From: Pleurostoma richardsiae
Taxonomy: Eukaryota > Ascomycota > Sordariomycetes > Calosphaeriales > Pleurostomataceae
Length of the DNA stretch: 64,000 nucleotides
Reading direction: 5' to 3'
Assembly (NCBI GenBank): GCA_030052745.1
Contig: JANBVO010000016.1
Span: 372,001-436,000, forward strand
Made by a program: the position numbers and the translations under genes. Of this stretch, positions 1 through 12,198 are shown in pieces (within the stretch, counting starts at the first letter, position 1; each line of letters opens with the position of its first letter). Below the pieces are notes generated by a model, which was given only the letters and a program-made list of their open reading frames with translations, was not told the DNA's origin and ran no database searches.

Positions 1-730
1 TGGACATGGCAGGCTGCAAGAACAGCCGGAAAGACACTCGTTAGAGCGCAGATATCAAGTAATTAGTGAGGAACTCATGGTGCCATGGTTCCTACCATGC
101 ATGGGCAGTATGGCCTTTTGCATTTTTAAAAAAATGAAGCTGCACTTTGCTATAAATGTAGCTGATAGTCCTGTAATCAGTTTGTTGTAAATAAACAGAC
201 ATGAACGAGGTGTATGACCTCTGGTGAATTGTGGATGTGAATGTTTACGTGCGGGCAGTACGGCCCTTGGTTTGTGGAGGCAAGATACTCAACATCCTAA
301 GGGCAAAGCGCGGTATGTCTCCCAATGCGATATAGGCTACGAGAACTGAAGGTGACTGATACCATTCTGACTGCACCGCGTCCAGTACAGATTCATCCTT
401 ATCTCCGGGTAGACGCTCCGTGGTTGTGACAGCACCTGGGTCCTGGGATATAGCAAACAACATTTGGTGGTGGCTAGGTTCGGTTCGGTTCGGTTCGGTT
501 CGGTTCGGGTAGACCTCAGGCCAATGGATTAGCCTCTTTCACCCACGACTTTCCTTTTCGGGAGGCATTCGCATTTGCCCCGAACTGTGGAGGCGGGACC
601 GGTCAGGAGCTTAACGCTTGAAGGTTGCAGGCTCGCCGTCATATTAAGCTGCATCTCAGCACATACGCGGAACTTTATACGTCATGTCATACACATAGAG
701 AATATTCGGGTGGATGCAGTGTCTCATCTC
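1..730. other. intergenic, no gene recognised
   Basis: I see no supported coding region before the monooxygenase. The short open frames here resemble no family I know. The only structure is a pentanucleotide repeat near 477-506, listed separately. The last 200 bases would be the promoter and 5' leader of the downstream gene. Confidence 0.6.
477..506. repeat. GGTTC pentanucleotide microsatellite, 6 copies
   Basis: Six perfect tandem copies of GGTTC run without interruption and end in GGG. They lie about 225 bp upstream of the FAD monooxygenase start codon, in its likely promoter. No function can be assigned. Copy number is likely to vary between strains. Confidence 0.95.
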
Positions 731-2075
731 ATGATGGAGGCTGGAAACGACGAGTTCCGCATCATCATCGTCGGCGGTGGTATCGCTGGTTTGGCAGCCG
801 TGAGTGTCCTTGAACATTGCTTAGGTACAAATTCCAGCTAATCATGTACGGCTACGGCAGGGTATTGCTCTTCGCGGTGCAAACAGGTCAATCACCATCC
901 TCGAACGCTCTCGTATGCTCAAGGAGACCGGCGCCCTGATCTCCCTGCAGCCCAATGCTAGCAAGATTGTCACTCAATGGGGACTGGATGTCTTCCTCAA
1001 ATCCGCGGAGCCGCTGGCTGACCGTGGTTTTCGTCTCTTCGACAAGGCTGGCCAAGTCGCCCGGGAGGTGCCGCTGAGCACCGACCAATTCGGAGCGGAC
1101 CGTGTCCTGTACCATCGACAGGATCTCCACTTCGCATTGCGAGACGCTGCCGTTAGCTGTGACCTGCCCGGAGCACCCGTCAAGATCATGACGGCAAGCC
1201 TCGTGGTGTCCTGCGACCCAGACAACGGACTGGTCACGCTTGATAGGGGAGAAACACTGGAAGCCGACCTTCTCATTGGGGCTGATGGGATCAAGTCAGT
1301 CACGCGCGCCGCCGTGCTAGGCAAGGAACTCAAAGCGACCCCCACCGGCATCTCAGCATACCGCATCCTGGTCCCAGCGCAGTCTCTGCGGGATATCGAG
1401 GGTGTGCCTGACAGCGTCAAGAACCCGGAACCGGCAATGACTTCGATGGTGGTAGGAGAGGACAAGCGTGTCATCATGGGTCCCGGCCGCGGGGGTAAGC
1501 TCTTCGGTATCGTGGCGCTGGTCCCTGATGACAAGATGCAAGAGAAACCCACCGACGAGTCCTGGGTCAGGCCGGGTTCCAAGAAGCGGCTGCTCGAAGC
1601 CTATGCCGACTTTCCAGCTTGGCTGCGAGCCATCTTCAACTCGGCACCGGATGAGGGGATTGGTCTCTGGCAACTACGTGACTTCAATCCGCTTCCGACC
1701 TGGGTCCGCGGGCGTACCATCATTATCGGGGACGCGGCGCACGCAATGCTACCGACACAGGGACAGGGCGCGAGTCAAAGCATCGAGGACGCAGAGGCAC
1801 TACAGGCTTTCTTCGCGAATGTGCAGGCTCGTCCCAGTAAAGGAGACGTACAGGAGGTGCTGGAGAAAGTCTTCAGGGCCAGGTACGAGAGAGTGAGCCT
1901 CATTCAGACATACAGCAGACAGCAGGCACAGGGCGGTACGGCAAAGGGGTCTATCGCAGTGAAATTGGATCCAGGGCAGTTCATGAGATATAACTGTGAG
2001 TACCATGGAGCCGCCAACTGGCTTGAAGAGCAGTCAAGGGAGCAGCAGTATGGGTCTATAGCAAGCCAAGCATAG
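731..2075 (+). CDS. FAD-dependent aromatic monooxygenase (salicylate hydroxylase-like)
   Basis: Two exons, 731-799 and 861-2075, joined in phase 0 over a 61-bp GTGAGT...CAG intron, give 427 residues, normal for single-component flavoprotein hydroxylases. The N-terminal FAD Rossmann motif is VGGGIAG (about residues 14-20). The DG motif is GADGIKSVTR (about 160), and the second FAD motif is IIIGDAAHAMLPTQGQGA (about 315). These are the three fingerprints of the PF01494 group, which hydroxylates phenolic rings with NAD(P)H and O2. The ATG at 731 is chosen because the Rossmann strand follows directly; an ATG-initiated frame starting at 915 would miss the FAD motif. The exact substrate cannot be read. 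The next gene downstream on the same strand is a Zn2Cys6 regulator, about 290 bp away. Salicylate, 6-hydroxynicotinate or another phenol are all possible. Confidence 0.9.
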
Positions 2076-2368
2076 AGTTGCCTAAGTACCCCATATTGTG
2101 TTCAAGTGTTCCTACCGACGTCCGTGACGGGATCCTTTTCCTGCCTCCTCCACATGCCGATGAGTCTAACAAGAGCAGACCGTTCCCAGCTCAGCTTAGC
2201 CCGAAGCGCTTCCCCGCAGAATCCTGGGGTAAACCCCGCATCAGATGTAATCCGAATTCGCTCGGGTCCCATTGGCATATTAGAAGACCGACTCTCCCGG
2301 CTCGCTGCTGCTCCTCCGGCAGCGAACCGAGCCAGATCCCCGGAAAAGTCAGCCCATACTGACACATT

Positions 2369-4940
2369 ATGAGCCGGCCGACCCCAGCCGAGAGCTCGCT
2401 CATGACCTCTGATGCAGCCGCGGCCCAGTCTTACGGAGCGACCGCACCAGCCACTGCTGGCCCCTCGGCTGCCGCTACGGAGCCTACGGGTTCTGCTGTC
2501 AGTGCGTCGTCCTCAAAGCGGATCCGTCTCAGCCTGGCTTGCAACCAGTGCCGCAAGCGCAAGGTCAGGTGCGATACCGAGATTCCTAAGTGCCGCAACT
2601 GCTGGCTGCGCGACGAGGAGTGTGAGACTACAGATCCCCGCTACCCGGAAGGTGGCCCGACCGTGCGCCGCTGGGCAACTAAGGACGGCCTCCTACCGGG
2701 TCAGAACCCGGCGGCCACCCACAGGAACCAGGCCTCAGTCCCGAAGCACAGCCCGACCGTGACTGCCACAGCAACAGTTCCATCGGATAGAGATCGCGCT
2801 GTCGCTGACAGAAGCCATGGAGGGATCAATGCACCCCGTCGCTGGAGCACGTCCGCCTCAATTTCGGCTGTGATGGAGGCTTCTGCGCAGCAGCGGGATG
2901 CTATCTCCGCCAGCCCTGCTAGTGCCGACAGCTCTGCTGCAACGGTGGCCATGTCCTGGGTGTCCAGGGGGTATCACCATAGCATAAGCGTAGGAGGCGG
3001 AGGCGCAAGCGCAGGCGAGGACAGCGTCAACGATGCCAACCCGGACCTTGTTGTCAACACAGACAGCAGCTCACATAGAGTGAAGGTATGTTTGTACCTT
3101 GGAAATGTTAATCTGCGTCTTCTGGTCACTGAGGGCTCACATAACCTGGACTTACATTAGTACATGGGCGGCAGTAGCCTCCAATGCTTGGCCCTCTTTG
3201 TTGATATCTATCTGAGGCGCAAAGGTCTGCCGATCATATCGTCAAACTTTCGGAATGGGATGCGTTATGTCGAGGAGTATCAGCTCTCACTGGCCACACC
3301 TATCCCTCCCTTGCCGGCACTCGAGCCACTACGGACCTATTTAGATACATTCTTTACGAGGGTATGGCCAGTTTACCCCGTCGTTGACCGCGCAAGCGTG
3401 GAGGCGGATATCCAGCACTTTCACCACCTGGAGTATTCTGCGCCAGCTGGCCTGCAGGCGAACCTAACCTCTGCACACATTCCTCAACTAGTTTCTATTT
3501 TCTCCATAATTGTTATTGCAGCAGATGAGGCTGCAGGCGAGATCACCGAGTTGGGTAATGCGTATCTCGACGCCGCATACAGCCTATTCGCACACCTGGT
3601 AGGCATGCCGTATCTAGCTAGTGTCCAAGCATTGATACTTCTTTCCGTTGCGCTGCGATCAAGATGCAAAGATGGCCAGAGTTGGCATATACTAGCGCAG
3701 GCAATTAGGATCGCGCATTCAATCGGACTGCACCGGTTCATCCGACCCTGGGCTAGCTCAACGTCTCTCGAGAACCTACCCGCCGGGTACCAGGTTGACT
3801 TGGGACTCCATGGGCGGGTATGGTGGTCCTGCTATGCCATGGAGAAGCTCATGGAGCTCGAGACCGGAAGACCCTCTGCAATCAATGACGAAGATATCGA
3901 CCAGGTCCTGCCACCCGCCCCCTCGCCGGCCGACAACCCAACCGACTTCTTCTCTTACTGGGTGAGATTGGCGAAAATTCTCAGCCAGATCAGCAAGCAC
4001 CTGTATAGGCAGAAGCCGGACTCTGCTTGGCAGCTCATGTCTGAGATCGGGAGTCTAGACCAGCAGCTTCAAGAATGGGCGAATGTCATGCCAGAGGGCA
4101 TAAAGCCAGGGCATGAGCTCTTCGCTAGCCATGGGCTTGGACAACAGCCATACCAGCAGCACGTATCAGGCTTTCTGTCTCTTCAGTACTATCAGGTATG
4201 TTGACGGATCCGTACAGTGCTACTCTGTAATCTCTTCTCAAAGAAGTTGACTGGAATTGATACCTGACGAGGCACAAATCACCCTCTTGCGTGCGTCACT
4301 CATCTTTCCGACATCGTCTTTCACTGATGAGGTGAAGCGATTGGGTCCCTCGTTGCCGTCGTACGTGCGCCTCCTGCAGTCTGAGAACATTTGCACTGGC
4401 GCCGCGCGCTCGACCGTCCGCCAGGTGCTCGAGCTCGACGACCACGGCATCCACTCGCGCATCTGGTCCGTTACGCAGCCGTTTCTTGCCGCCGTCGTCC
4501 TCGCCCTGCATATCGTCAAAAACCCGAGCAAGCGCCTGGTCCGGTCTGACCTTGAGCTTCTCATCACTGCTACCGAGCATCTCGAGGTGCAATTCCGCCG
4601 GGGCGGACAGCACCCCAGCTTCGTGCGCGGGTTCGAAACGCTTCGAGCGAGCGTTTCGGCTGCCGTCAGCTTGGAGCAGCAGCAGCAGCAGGGGTCGGTC
4701 AAGTCGACACCGCCAACGTCGGAGCAGCACAGGCCGGAGCTGGGAATGGCTGTGAGCGGACGGGATGCTGTGTCCCTGGTCGGGGACCAGTCTTTCCTGA
4801 TGCCTAGCCTCGCGATGCCGGATCTGACCTCATTCGAGATGGGCGAGGATATCCCGCTTGATGAGCTCTGGAGCGCGATAGGAACATATTCTTTCCTTGA
4901 GCCTTCCACGCTTGATGAGCCTCCTCTTCCAGGGCCGTAA
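2369..4940 (+). CDS. Zn2Cys6 transcription factor with fungal_trans domain
   Basis: Exons 2369-3085, 3161-4195 and 4272-4940 join in phase 0 to give 806 residues. The binuclear zinc cluster is at about residues 57-84, with the six cysteines in CNQCRKRKVRC and the following CRNC...EEC. A low-complexity Ala/Ser/Thr stretch precedes and follows it. The second exon has the middle homology region (PF04082), with blocks such as LHRFIRPWASS and HGRVWWSCYAMEKLMELETGRPSAI. The C-terminus has a Gln run and an acidic tail (EMGEDIPLDELW) that could activate transcription. It probably acts in the nucleus as a local regulator. Its closest neighbour is the upstream monooxygenase on the same strand, a plausible target. 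The targets are inference. Confidence 0.9.
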
Positions 4941-5498
4941 ATGGAAATACGTCGTGACAAACCGTCACGCAGTTATGATGTAACAGGTATATAACGCACA
5001 TAGGGCACCTCTTTCTCCGAAGAAATTTGTACAATCAGAGTGACGAAGGATCGTGATTAGAACGAGTTAAGGACTATGATGACGGCAACCCATGAGCAAT
5101 TATGGTACATGCCACGAGTGGAATGCATGTAGTGATGTTTTAGCCTCCGGACTTTTGTGTTCTGCTCTTGACATTGTCCTGCTATTTCAATATAAGTGAC
5201 GTGTCATGCGACTCATGCCAGCAGTCGCAAAGAAACAAGTATGTTACGCAGCATCCAGAGATCACGACGCTTATTTCGAGGATTCTCAGTTACGAGGATC
5301 CTGAGAGACGGAAGATGCGAAAATCATCGAATTTGTACCATTCTGCCAATACCACTGAATGAATGTCTGTACAACATGTTTAAAAAAAGCCAAAGGAAGG
5401 ACACAAGAGACACATAACGCTCATGCCGAAGCTGACCGGTCCTAGGGGTCTTGACGGAGGCTGACGCTGATCACCACTTCATAGCACCCGAAACGACC
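4941..5498. other. intergenic between convergent genes
   Basis: This 3' to 3' spacer lies between the Zn2Cys6 factor and the first MFS gene. I find no coding frame with family resemblance. It should hold both polyadenylation regions, but no single signal stands out. Confidence 0.55.
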
Positions 5499-7496
5499 CT
5501 ATGAATATGTCGGCTTCGTCTCGCTGGTCTGCACGGCGTACCGCGAGCAGAAGGCGCGGATCCTTGCGCTGAAGGTGTACACGAGTATTCCTATGGCGCC
5601 GAAGACGCCAGTCAGGATGCCATAGACGATAAAAGCACCGTCGTATCCCTTCAGACCAATGAAGGGCTGGACTGCGTACGACGTGCCGAAGCTGAGGATG
5701 CCGCGGCCGGCGCAGATGACGACGAGAGCGGGTCCGGATCTCGTGGGATAGGAGTCCAGCGCGTAGACAATCCCGGCCTGGTTGGCGCCGACGAAGGCGA
5801 AATAGTAGGCGTTGACGGCGAACACGATGGCGAACCAGTGCAGGCGGTACGGGTGCTGCGCCGCCTCGCCATAGAGGACGGCAGAGAGCACGCCGACCAG
5901 GATGGGAAACACAAGCGTCACGAGGCGATACTGCGGTTGATGGACGCCCCCGTTACGTCGGGCTAGGAGCTTGACCGCCCAGTCAGATCCCCAGCCAAGC
6001 GCCGGCAGCGCGACGAGCGACACTACAATCTGCCCCGTCATGGCGAACGAAATATTTTCCTGTGCCCAACTGTAAGGCACGGCACTGAGGATGTTACCGT
6101 ACGTCGTAGCCATGGCGACATTGACCCCGAGAGTCAGACCATTGAGAAGCTGGAGTAATAGTAAGTATACTTATGACAAGCAGAGCAAATTGAGCTGATG
6201 CTACTCACGAATGCCCAAAGTATGTCTGGGAATAAGATGATCGTGCACATGCGTCTCAATGTCCGGAAGCCTTCCTCCCAGTCAGGCTTGTTCACAAACA
6301 GGCGCATGTCAGACGCCAGAGTGCGCGGCTTGTAGTTGACCGAGTCAAGCTCGCGTACGTCGCGAGTGGAGAGACGCCGAGCTGTATATGACTCGTCCTG
6401 CTGGCCGTCTTCCCTGTCGCCGGCCGCGAACGTGCTAACCCTGGCGGCCTGGCCTTGGTACGCGGATAAAGGTCGGTCATATTTAGTTTCCGGCAGGAGA
6501 AAGATGCTGATGACCAAGACGAGAGCAGAGAGGCCAGCCCCGAGGCCGTACCAGCCTTCAGAGCCAATGCCCTTGCCGATATAGGATGTGAGCAGGGTGA
6601 AGATAGTTGTCAGGATGTTGCCGGCGGCGCTGAAGATCATCTGGTACTTGCCCCGCTCGTGTAGGAAGAACGTCTCCTGAACCATGAGGGGGCATAAGGC
6701 TTCACTCTGGCCGGCTGCTAGGCCCAGAATCATTCGTGATGCGAGATGCCACTCGTACGATTTCTGGGTTGCGCAGAGGATACATGCGACAACCAGTACG
6801 ACAGAGGACACCAAGAACACGGGGCGGCGGCCAACAGCAAGAGCGAGTGGCATTCCGAAAATATTTCCAATGCCCATGAAGAGTGTTGGATACGTCATGA
6901 GGTCTAGATGTTGGATCCCAGTTAGCTAAATAATGCATCACCTTGTAAGCTGCTTTAAAGAGTTGTGCTCACGCGTAATGTCTGCGACGGTTCGGCCCTC
7001 TGCGACATAGACGGGAATGAACGTGCCTAAGAGTGCACCCTAGTTCCAGATGAGAATTCACGATTGTCAGTTGGGTGCGATTGAGCACTCACTAGACCAC
7101 TGACCATGGTCAAGCCGACGCTACTGTACAAAGCAACAATGGCGAGGACGATCTAGGGATCTATGAGTCAGTCTGGATATGAAGACATAAGGTGTACATG
7201 GACTCACCAATTTCCTTAGTACGGAGAGATTCAAGGGGTCTATCTCTCGCGAATTAGCGCCATGATGATGGAGCGAGATCCCGGGTGAAAAGTCCGGAAC
7301 CCAACACATATGTACCTCTTGGATCCGGGCTGGGGGTAGGAATCAGATAAACAATATCACCGGGTCCTGAGAGGTTGACGTCTCCATCGAAGAACTCTGA
7401 CTCGACGTCTGCCGGCTTCAACAAATCAGGCTCCAAGGAGTGGTCGTCTACAATCTCAACATGGCGATGTGTTGTCTTATCGTAGTCTGAACCCAT
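5499..7496 (-). CDS. MFS transporter, multi-exon (paralogue of the 10.1-11.9 kb gene)
   Basis: Six exons in transcript order (7496-7316, 7239-7208, 7152-7093, 7039-6973, 6903-6209, 6149-5499) join in frame to give 561 residues. The N-terminus is a 60-residue hydrophilic cytosolic tail, followed by DPLNLSVLRKLIVLAIVAL at the first membrane helix. The MFS loop 2-3 signature appears as LALAVGRRPVFL. About 12 hydrophobic segments are visible, with a charged central loop (about residues 265-325). The same order and the same block (GRRPVFLVS) occur in the transporter at 10.1-11.9 kb, so the two are probably duplicates. They resemble fungal allantoate/drug-type MFS proteins of unknown substrate. The gene is densely interrupted at its 5' end (five introns in 1.3 kb), unlike its neighbours. 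Substrate and direction are unknown. Confidence 0.88.
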
Positions 7497-8181
7497 TTTA
7501 TTTTGGCAGCCGTCACGTCTATGATGGCGTCGAAAGAAAGAAGAGCAGCTTCCGAAAACTGGGCGAAGGTCTCTCGAGGATCGCCGGAATAGGGTGTTAG
7601 AAGGCGTTTTTGGCTATGCAACGATTTCGAAGGCCGTGAAAGAGTCCATGACGATGCTTTTGCATCTTATAGGCTGTACTGTCCGGGAAAATTCAACACG
7701 GGTCCCTTCCGAAATGTGCAGTCAAGTCGTCCGAAGGTTACAAGCCGAGCACGAGCCCTGGTTTGGTGCCCTTTCTCAGATTTGCGGGGTCCCCGGATTA
7801 CAGATGTAGTGTCATGCCAGAGCGTGGGGTCGGTTACTAACAACACGAGCCGAATTGGGGAAGACGACAAGCTGAACACTCGTGCAGACTTGCACTCCAA
7901 ATTTGGGGTGGAGGCTCGGCTCGGCTGGTGGCGGGGACTGAGGCGGACAGAAACTCGGGGAGTCAGAGTTGCGCAGAGCGAAGCCGTGTGAACATGACCA
8001 GGATCTTGCAACGCCGCCATTTTGGTTCGATCCGTTATAAAACAAATCCATCTTATTGACGCTTTATCTGGATACTTTCACGATTTTGTACATCATACCT
8101 TGGAGAATTATTGCAACCTATCCGTGTTTAAACTAACTAGACTATATACGAACGAACCTGGACGACAGAGTGACTACCTAG
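7497..8181. other. intergenic, no gene recognised
   Basis: The spacer between the MFS start and the PhyH stop, both on the - strand, holds the MFS promoter and the PhyH 3' end. Open frames occur on both strands but overlap one another and match no family. I see no repeat or RNA gene. Confidence 0.5.
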
Positions 8182-9414
8182 CTACGCCTTGATGTAAGGG
8201 ATTCCTGTGAGCTGGAACCCGCGGTCACTGAGGACCGGGTCGTTCAGCGGCCTGTCCCTCTGCACATGATCGGGCTTGCCATTGCGGATTGCCACGTTGG
8301 TTCCCGAATGCAGCGCATTGGGCCAGTGCGTGGTACCGACTCTCGCTGTCAAGTGGATCAGTTACTGTGAACTTAATAAAGGGAAGGACGTGGCGTTTCT
8401 CGTCTTACCCTCATAGGCGGCCTTTTTCCTCAAGAGATCCTCCTGGGACGCATCGCTCACAGGCATGTAGCAGGTATAAACCGCCATCCTGTCCTGTGTG
8501 CCAGTGGGCGCTAGGTTGTAGTGCGGAGTTCGGGAGTCCCCTGAAGCAAGGAGCACTGTTAGTGGCACGTCTGAAACAATATGTTCCATATGAATTGGCA
8601 TGGCGAATCGACTTACAGAGCAGCAAATCACCTGGCTCAGCTTCAATCTTGATCCATTTCAAGCCATGGTCCTTGAGCCACTGCATGCCTTTGTCTGTGT
8701 ATCCGTACCACTCCTTGGTCCACGCTGGAATCCTCTCCTCCTTTCCGCGCAGCTCGTCGTGAAACTGCTCGCTGAGGAGATGAGCGCCCTTGCAGACGAT
8801 GAGGCCGCCATCATTTGGTCCGTTTGGCATCAGGTTGACCAGGCCCTGGAGGCAGCGGAATCCAGGAGTCTCCGGATCCTGATCTTGGTGAGGCCAAGGG
8901 TTGTTGGCAGGAAGATTTGTGCGGTTGGCAAAGCCGTAGTTGATAGTGTCGAAGGACACGATTAGATCCTCTGTGCCATACACCTTCTCGAAAGCGCCGA
9001 CGACACCTGGCTCTGAACGTATAGCCCAGACAAAGTCCTCGTGACAGGCACCATATGGGAGGAGCATGCCCTTCTCATTGATAACTGGCAGCTTGTCCGG
9101 GTGTACCGTAGAGGGGTCATTACGGTCATAGCCAAGGCCGCTGTACAGTCGTGTAAGCCTTGTAGTCGCAGGAGTAGTGGGCAGAATGGGACATATTCAG
9201 ATACTTACAAGGACTCCGCAAGAGCATACATCTTGTCAGCATACTTCAAAGCCCTCTCCTGGGGGACTGCACCCTTGACAACAGCATAGCCGTCGCGAAT
9301 GAGGTCGTCGCGCCAGTCACCAAACTTCGGATCAGTCCCATCCACTTTCATGCGGTAGCCCGACACGGGAATTGTGAGAGTTGGGGTGCTAGTGGTAACT
9401 GTCTGGGTTGCCAT
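8182..9414 (-). CDS. phytanoyl-CoA dioxygenase (PhyH) family Fe(II)/2-oxoglutarate oxygenase
   Basis: Exons 9414-9209, 9140-8617, 8540-8409 and 8345-8182 join in frame to give 341 residues. The Fe(II) ligands are visible as the HxD pair in PWPHQDQDPE (about residue 145) and a distal histidine in NALHSGTNVAIRNG near the C-terminus, where PhyH proteins carry the third ligand and the 2-oxoglutarate-binding arginine. LMPNGPNDGGLIVCKGAH is the usual core strand before the distal histidine. The real C-terminus (GFQLTGIPYIKA) appears only once the third intron is removed. Fungal PhyH proteins hydroxylate or desaturate secondary metabolites and lipids; the substrate here is unknown. It lies between two related MFS genes and is divergent from the second, which suggests co-regulation. 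Confidence 0.9.
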
Positions 9415-10133
9415 GTTGTTCCGAAGATTGGCTTTGGGGTGTGGGGTGTGAATTCTGGAGGAATTGCCGTCGTCAACTGCCGCGTATATCGGTATGATTT
9501 AGCTAGGCGCTTTTAGAGTAGAGGAAGTCTGTTTGCTAGTTGGTGGCTGAACTGTTACATACTGCCTATCACCGGCAAGTCAAGATCAGTATCCGGGCTT
9601 ATTATAGAGCAGTCTTGCTCCGGCAATCTCCTTCAGTTCTAATCGTGCCGGAGTGCGCCGATTGGCAAACGTTCGTCGGCTCAGATCCGGGGCAAATCCG
9701 CGGGGGCGGGGCGATGAGAGATGCGGTTCGGACCCGAGGTTCGGTTCCGCCGTACTGATCTGCAATTGCGTTCCCCCCCCCCCCCCCTCCTCGGCTTTCA
9801 CCTTCCCTTGTCCCCTTTTGCTGGGCTCTGAGTCTATGGCTTTTACGGGGCACGGAGCACACGAAGTCTACTTCGAGTTCCTCTCGGTCCAAGGCACAGC
9901 GATCACCCGAGTCGAATCAGGGAAGATTGAGTGGAATGCCGGAGATCTGGGTGTGTCGTCTGAGCCCATGTGGAGCCGAACCCCGAGCCAAGTACCGAGC
10001 TTCTCTTATCACCTTTGCAAACCCATCCTGTCTGACTCTTTGACATGAACAAGCTCGAAACATTCGATTTATCCCCGTCACTGAAGCGGCATCGTCTGAT
10101 TCTATCAAATTACTCATTGGAAACTGGTTCATC
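9415..10133. promoter_or_regulatory. divergent promoter region between PhyH and second MFS gene
   Basis: About 720 bp separates the two start codons, so this is a shared 5' region. It contains a homopolymer C run (9773-9787). Frames predicted on both strands look like by-products of GC-rich sequence and resemble nothing. No specific operator can be named. Confidence 0.5.
9773..9787. repeat. poly-C homopolymer, 15 bases
   Basis: An uninterrupted run of 15 C's lies in the PhyH/MFS divergent promoter. Its length is both prone to sequencing error and a candidate for length polymorphism. Confidence 0.9.
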
Positions 10134-11932
10134 ATGACTGATGGGCATAAGTGCCGCGCCTCACGCGCAGAGGATGTAGAGGATGCCAAGTCCGCGTCTA
10201 ACGAGCCCTCAGAGTTCATGGAGGTCGCGAAGCCTGCCCATGAGCACATTGAGGGAGACGCGCTCTTGGTTGACAGAAGAGGTCACATCCGCCGATTGCC
10301 AGTTCCATCACAGAATCCCAACGACCCACTGAACTTTAAGATATGGGAGAAGACGGCTATCATCATCTGTTGCTGTTGGTTCTGTAAGTCGTCGCGGTTC
10401 TTCGCCTCATCCGCATCTTGAATCTAGGCTAAACAGATTTGTCTCTCGCAAGCGCTTCTGAGCCTTGCCCTTGCCGCTGGCCTGGGTCCTTTCCTGAGTG
10501 TCTTTGTTGAGATGTACACCCCTCATGGATACGACTCGAATCACATCGCCTTTCTGCTCACCATACCAAATCTGGCTATTGGACTTGGTAAGTTGTATGG
10601 GATACAAGCGACAGGAGTATAACTGACAAACGACCAGGTAACTACATTATTCTACCAGTGTCCCTTGCGATCGGACGCCGGCCTGTGTTCCTTGTCTCAA
10701 CCGTCATCCTGTTGGTAGCCACCATCGGCTCTGCCGTACAGAATGACTACAAGAGCCACTTGGCTACTCGCACCATCCAAGGCCTGGCTACAGGCGCATC
10801 AGAGTCGTTACTCCCTTTGATGCTGACCGAAGTCACGTTCCTGCATCAACGTGGGCAAGTCTTCGGCCTGTACTGGATGGTCCAAAGCGTTTTCAGCGGT
10901 CTCCTCAACCTGTCGAGCAGCTACATCAACTCCTCCTTGGGATGGCGTTGGTACTACTGGATATTCTCCATCGCTATTGGCGTCGGTCTCGTTCTTGCCG
11001 TCTTCTGCGCTTTCGAGACCCGCTTCAGTCGGCCTGCGACGAGTATCGACGGAACCGTGATCATCACCGACGAGTTCGGAGTGACCCACGTCCTTCCAGA
11101 TGATGAAGCTCAGGAGTATCTCGAGCAGATTGGTACCCAAGCACAGAGCGACACAGCAGATGTAGACACAGCACGGACTACATATCTCCAGAAAATCAAG
11201 CCGTGGTCCAAGCCGCATGCTAAACCTCTGCGCATGATAGCGCTTTCCTGGGCTCGCATGGCGCAGTGCCTAACCTCGCCGGCCATTCTATACGTCGTGT
11301 TGATCAGCTCCATCACGCTTGGTTGTGTAGTGGACATGTCTCTGACGTACGATGTGGTGCTCCAGGGAAAAGGTTGGGCGCCGAAGGATATCGGTCTGAT
11401 CAACCTCGGTGCTGTGATAGGTGCGATCATCGGCTCCATCTATTCTACTCTTCTCGGAGAACGCTTTATGGTTTTCATGGCACGGCGGAACCAAGGCGTT
11501 CACAAGCCCGAGCATCGTCTCATTGTCTTGGTTGTGCCCGCCCTGCTGGCCGTCGCCATGCTGCTCACCTACGGCTTTGCCGCTAGCGGGGACGCGTCGT
11601 GGTGGGGACCGGTGCTCGCTTACACGTTCTACAACGCGGCGTGGGTTACCGTTCTTATTGTTTCAACGACGTTTGCATCTGAGGCCACCCCAAAGCATCC
11701 GGGTCCGGCGCTGGTGATGGTTGTGGGAACCAAAAACATTGTCTCATTCGGGTTCACATACGGTCTAAATCCTCTGGTGGCGAAGGGGGGTTACTCCTAC
11801 GCGTTTGGGGTCTTAGCTGGTGTTCTCGGAGCTTGCTTCATTCTGGGCGTGCCTGTCTATTTGCTCAATCCGAAGTGGCGGTCATACACAGGGCGCATGG
11901 AAAAGCGTCGTGGCGTTGTATCAACTGACTAA
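10134..11932 (+). CDS. MFS transporter (paralogue of the 5.5-7.5 kb gene)
   Basis: Exons 10134-10383, 10453-10587 and 10638-11932 join in frame to give 559 residues. A hydrophilic N-terminus of about 70 residues is followed by NPNDPLNFKIWEKTAI at the first helix, the layout also seen in the gene at 5.5-7.5 kb. The loop 2-3 motif is SLAIGRRPVFLVSTV. A long polar loop (about residues 275-360, containing DDEAQEYLEQIG) separates the two six-helix halves. The second intron acceptor was chosen so that LLSLALAAGLGPFLSVF continues helix 1 in register with the paralogue. It has three exons against six in the paralogue, so the duplication is not recent or one copy has lost introns. It is a membrane carrier of unknown substrate, likely co-expressed with the divergent PhyH gene. 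Confidence 0.9.
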
Positions 11933-12198
11933 GGATAATGTATCGCGCTCAAGGAGTTTCTCAGCAGAGTGCTCCATATCTCTGTCATTGTCGTGGGTGG
12001 TAGGAGAGCAACAAGAATGTCGATACCATCCACACCTGTAGCGAACAACGCGGTAGTTTCACCCATACCAATGCGGTTGATATCAATCATTTGTATTCAG
12101 TATCACGTAGAAGGGAAGGATGTAGTGCTGAGACAGACTACGACGTTATCGGGACGCCCTGCTGTTCAGCCTGTAGGCTGGTTCGAAGTTATCAGAGC

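Noticed and set aside
477-506. Telomere-like repeat
   Set aside because: The unit GGTTC is not the fungal TTAGGG type, there are only six copies, and it is internal to the contig.
974-1582. 202-residue antisense frame opposite the FAD monooxygenase
   Set aside because: It lies wholly inside a well-supported gene on the other strand and has Ser/Arg-rich shadow composition.
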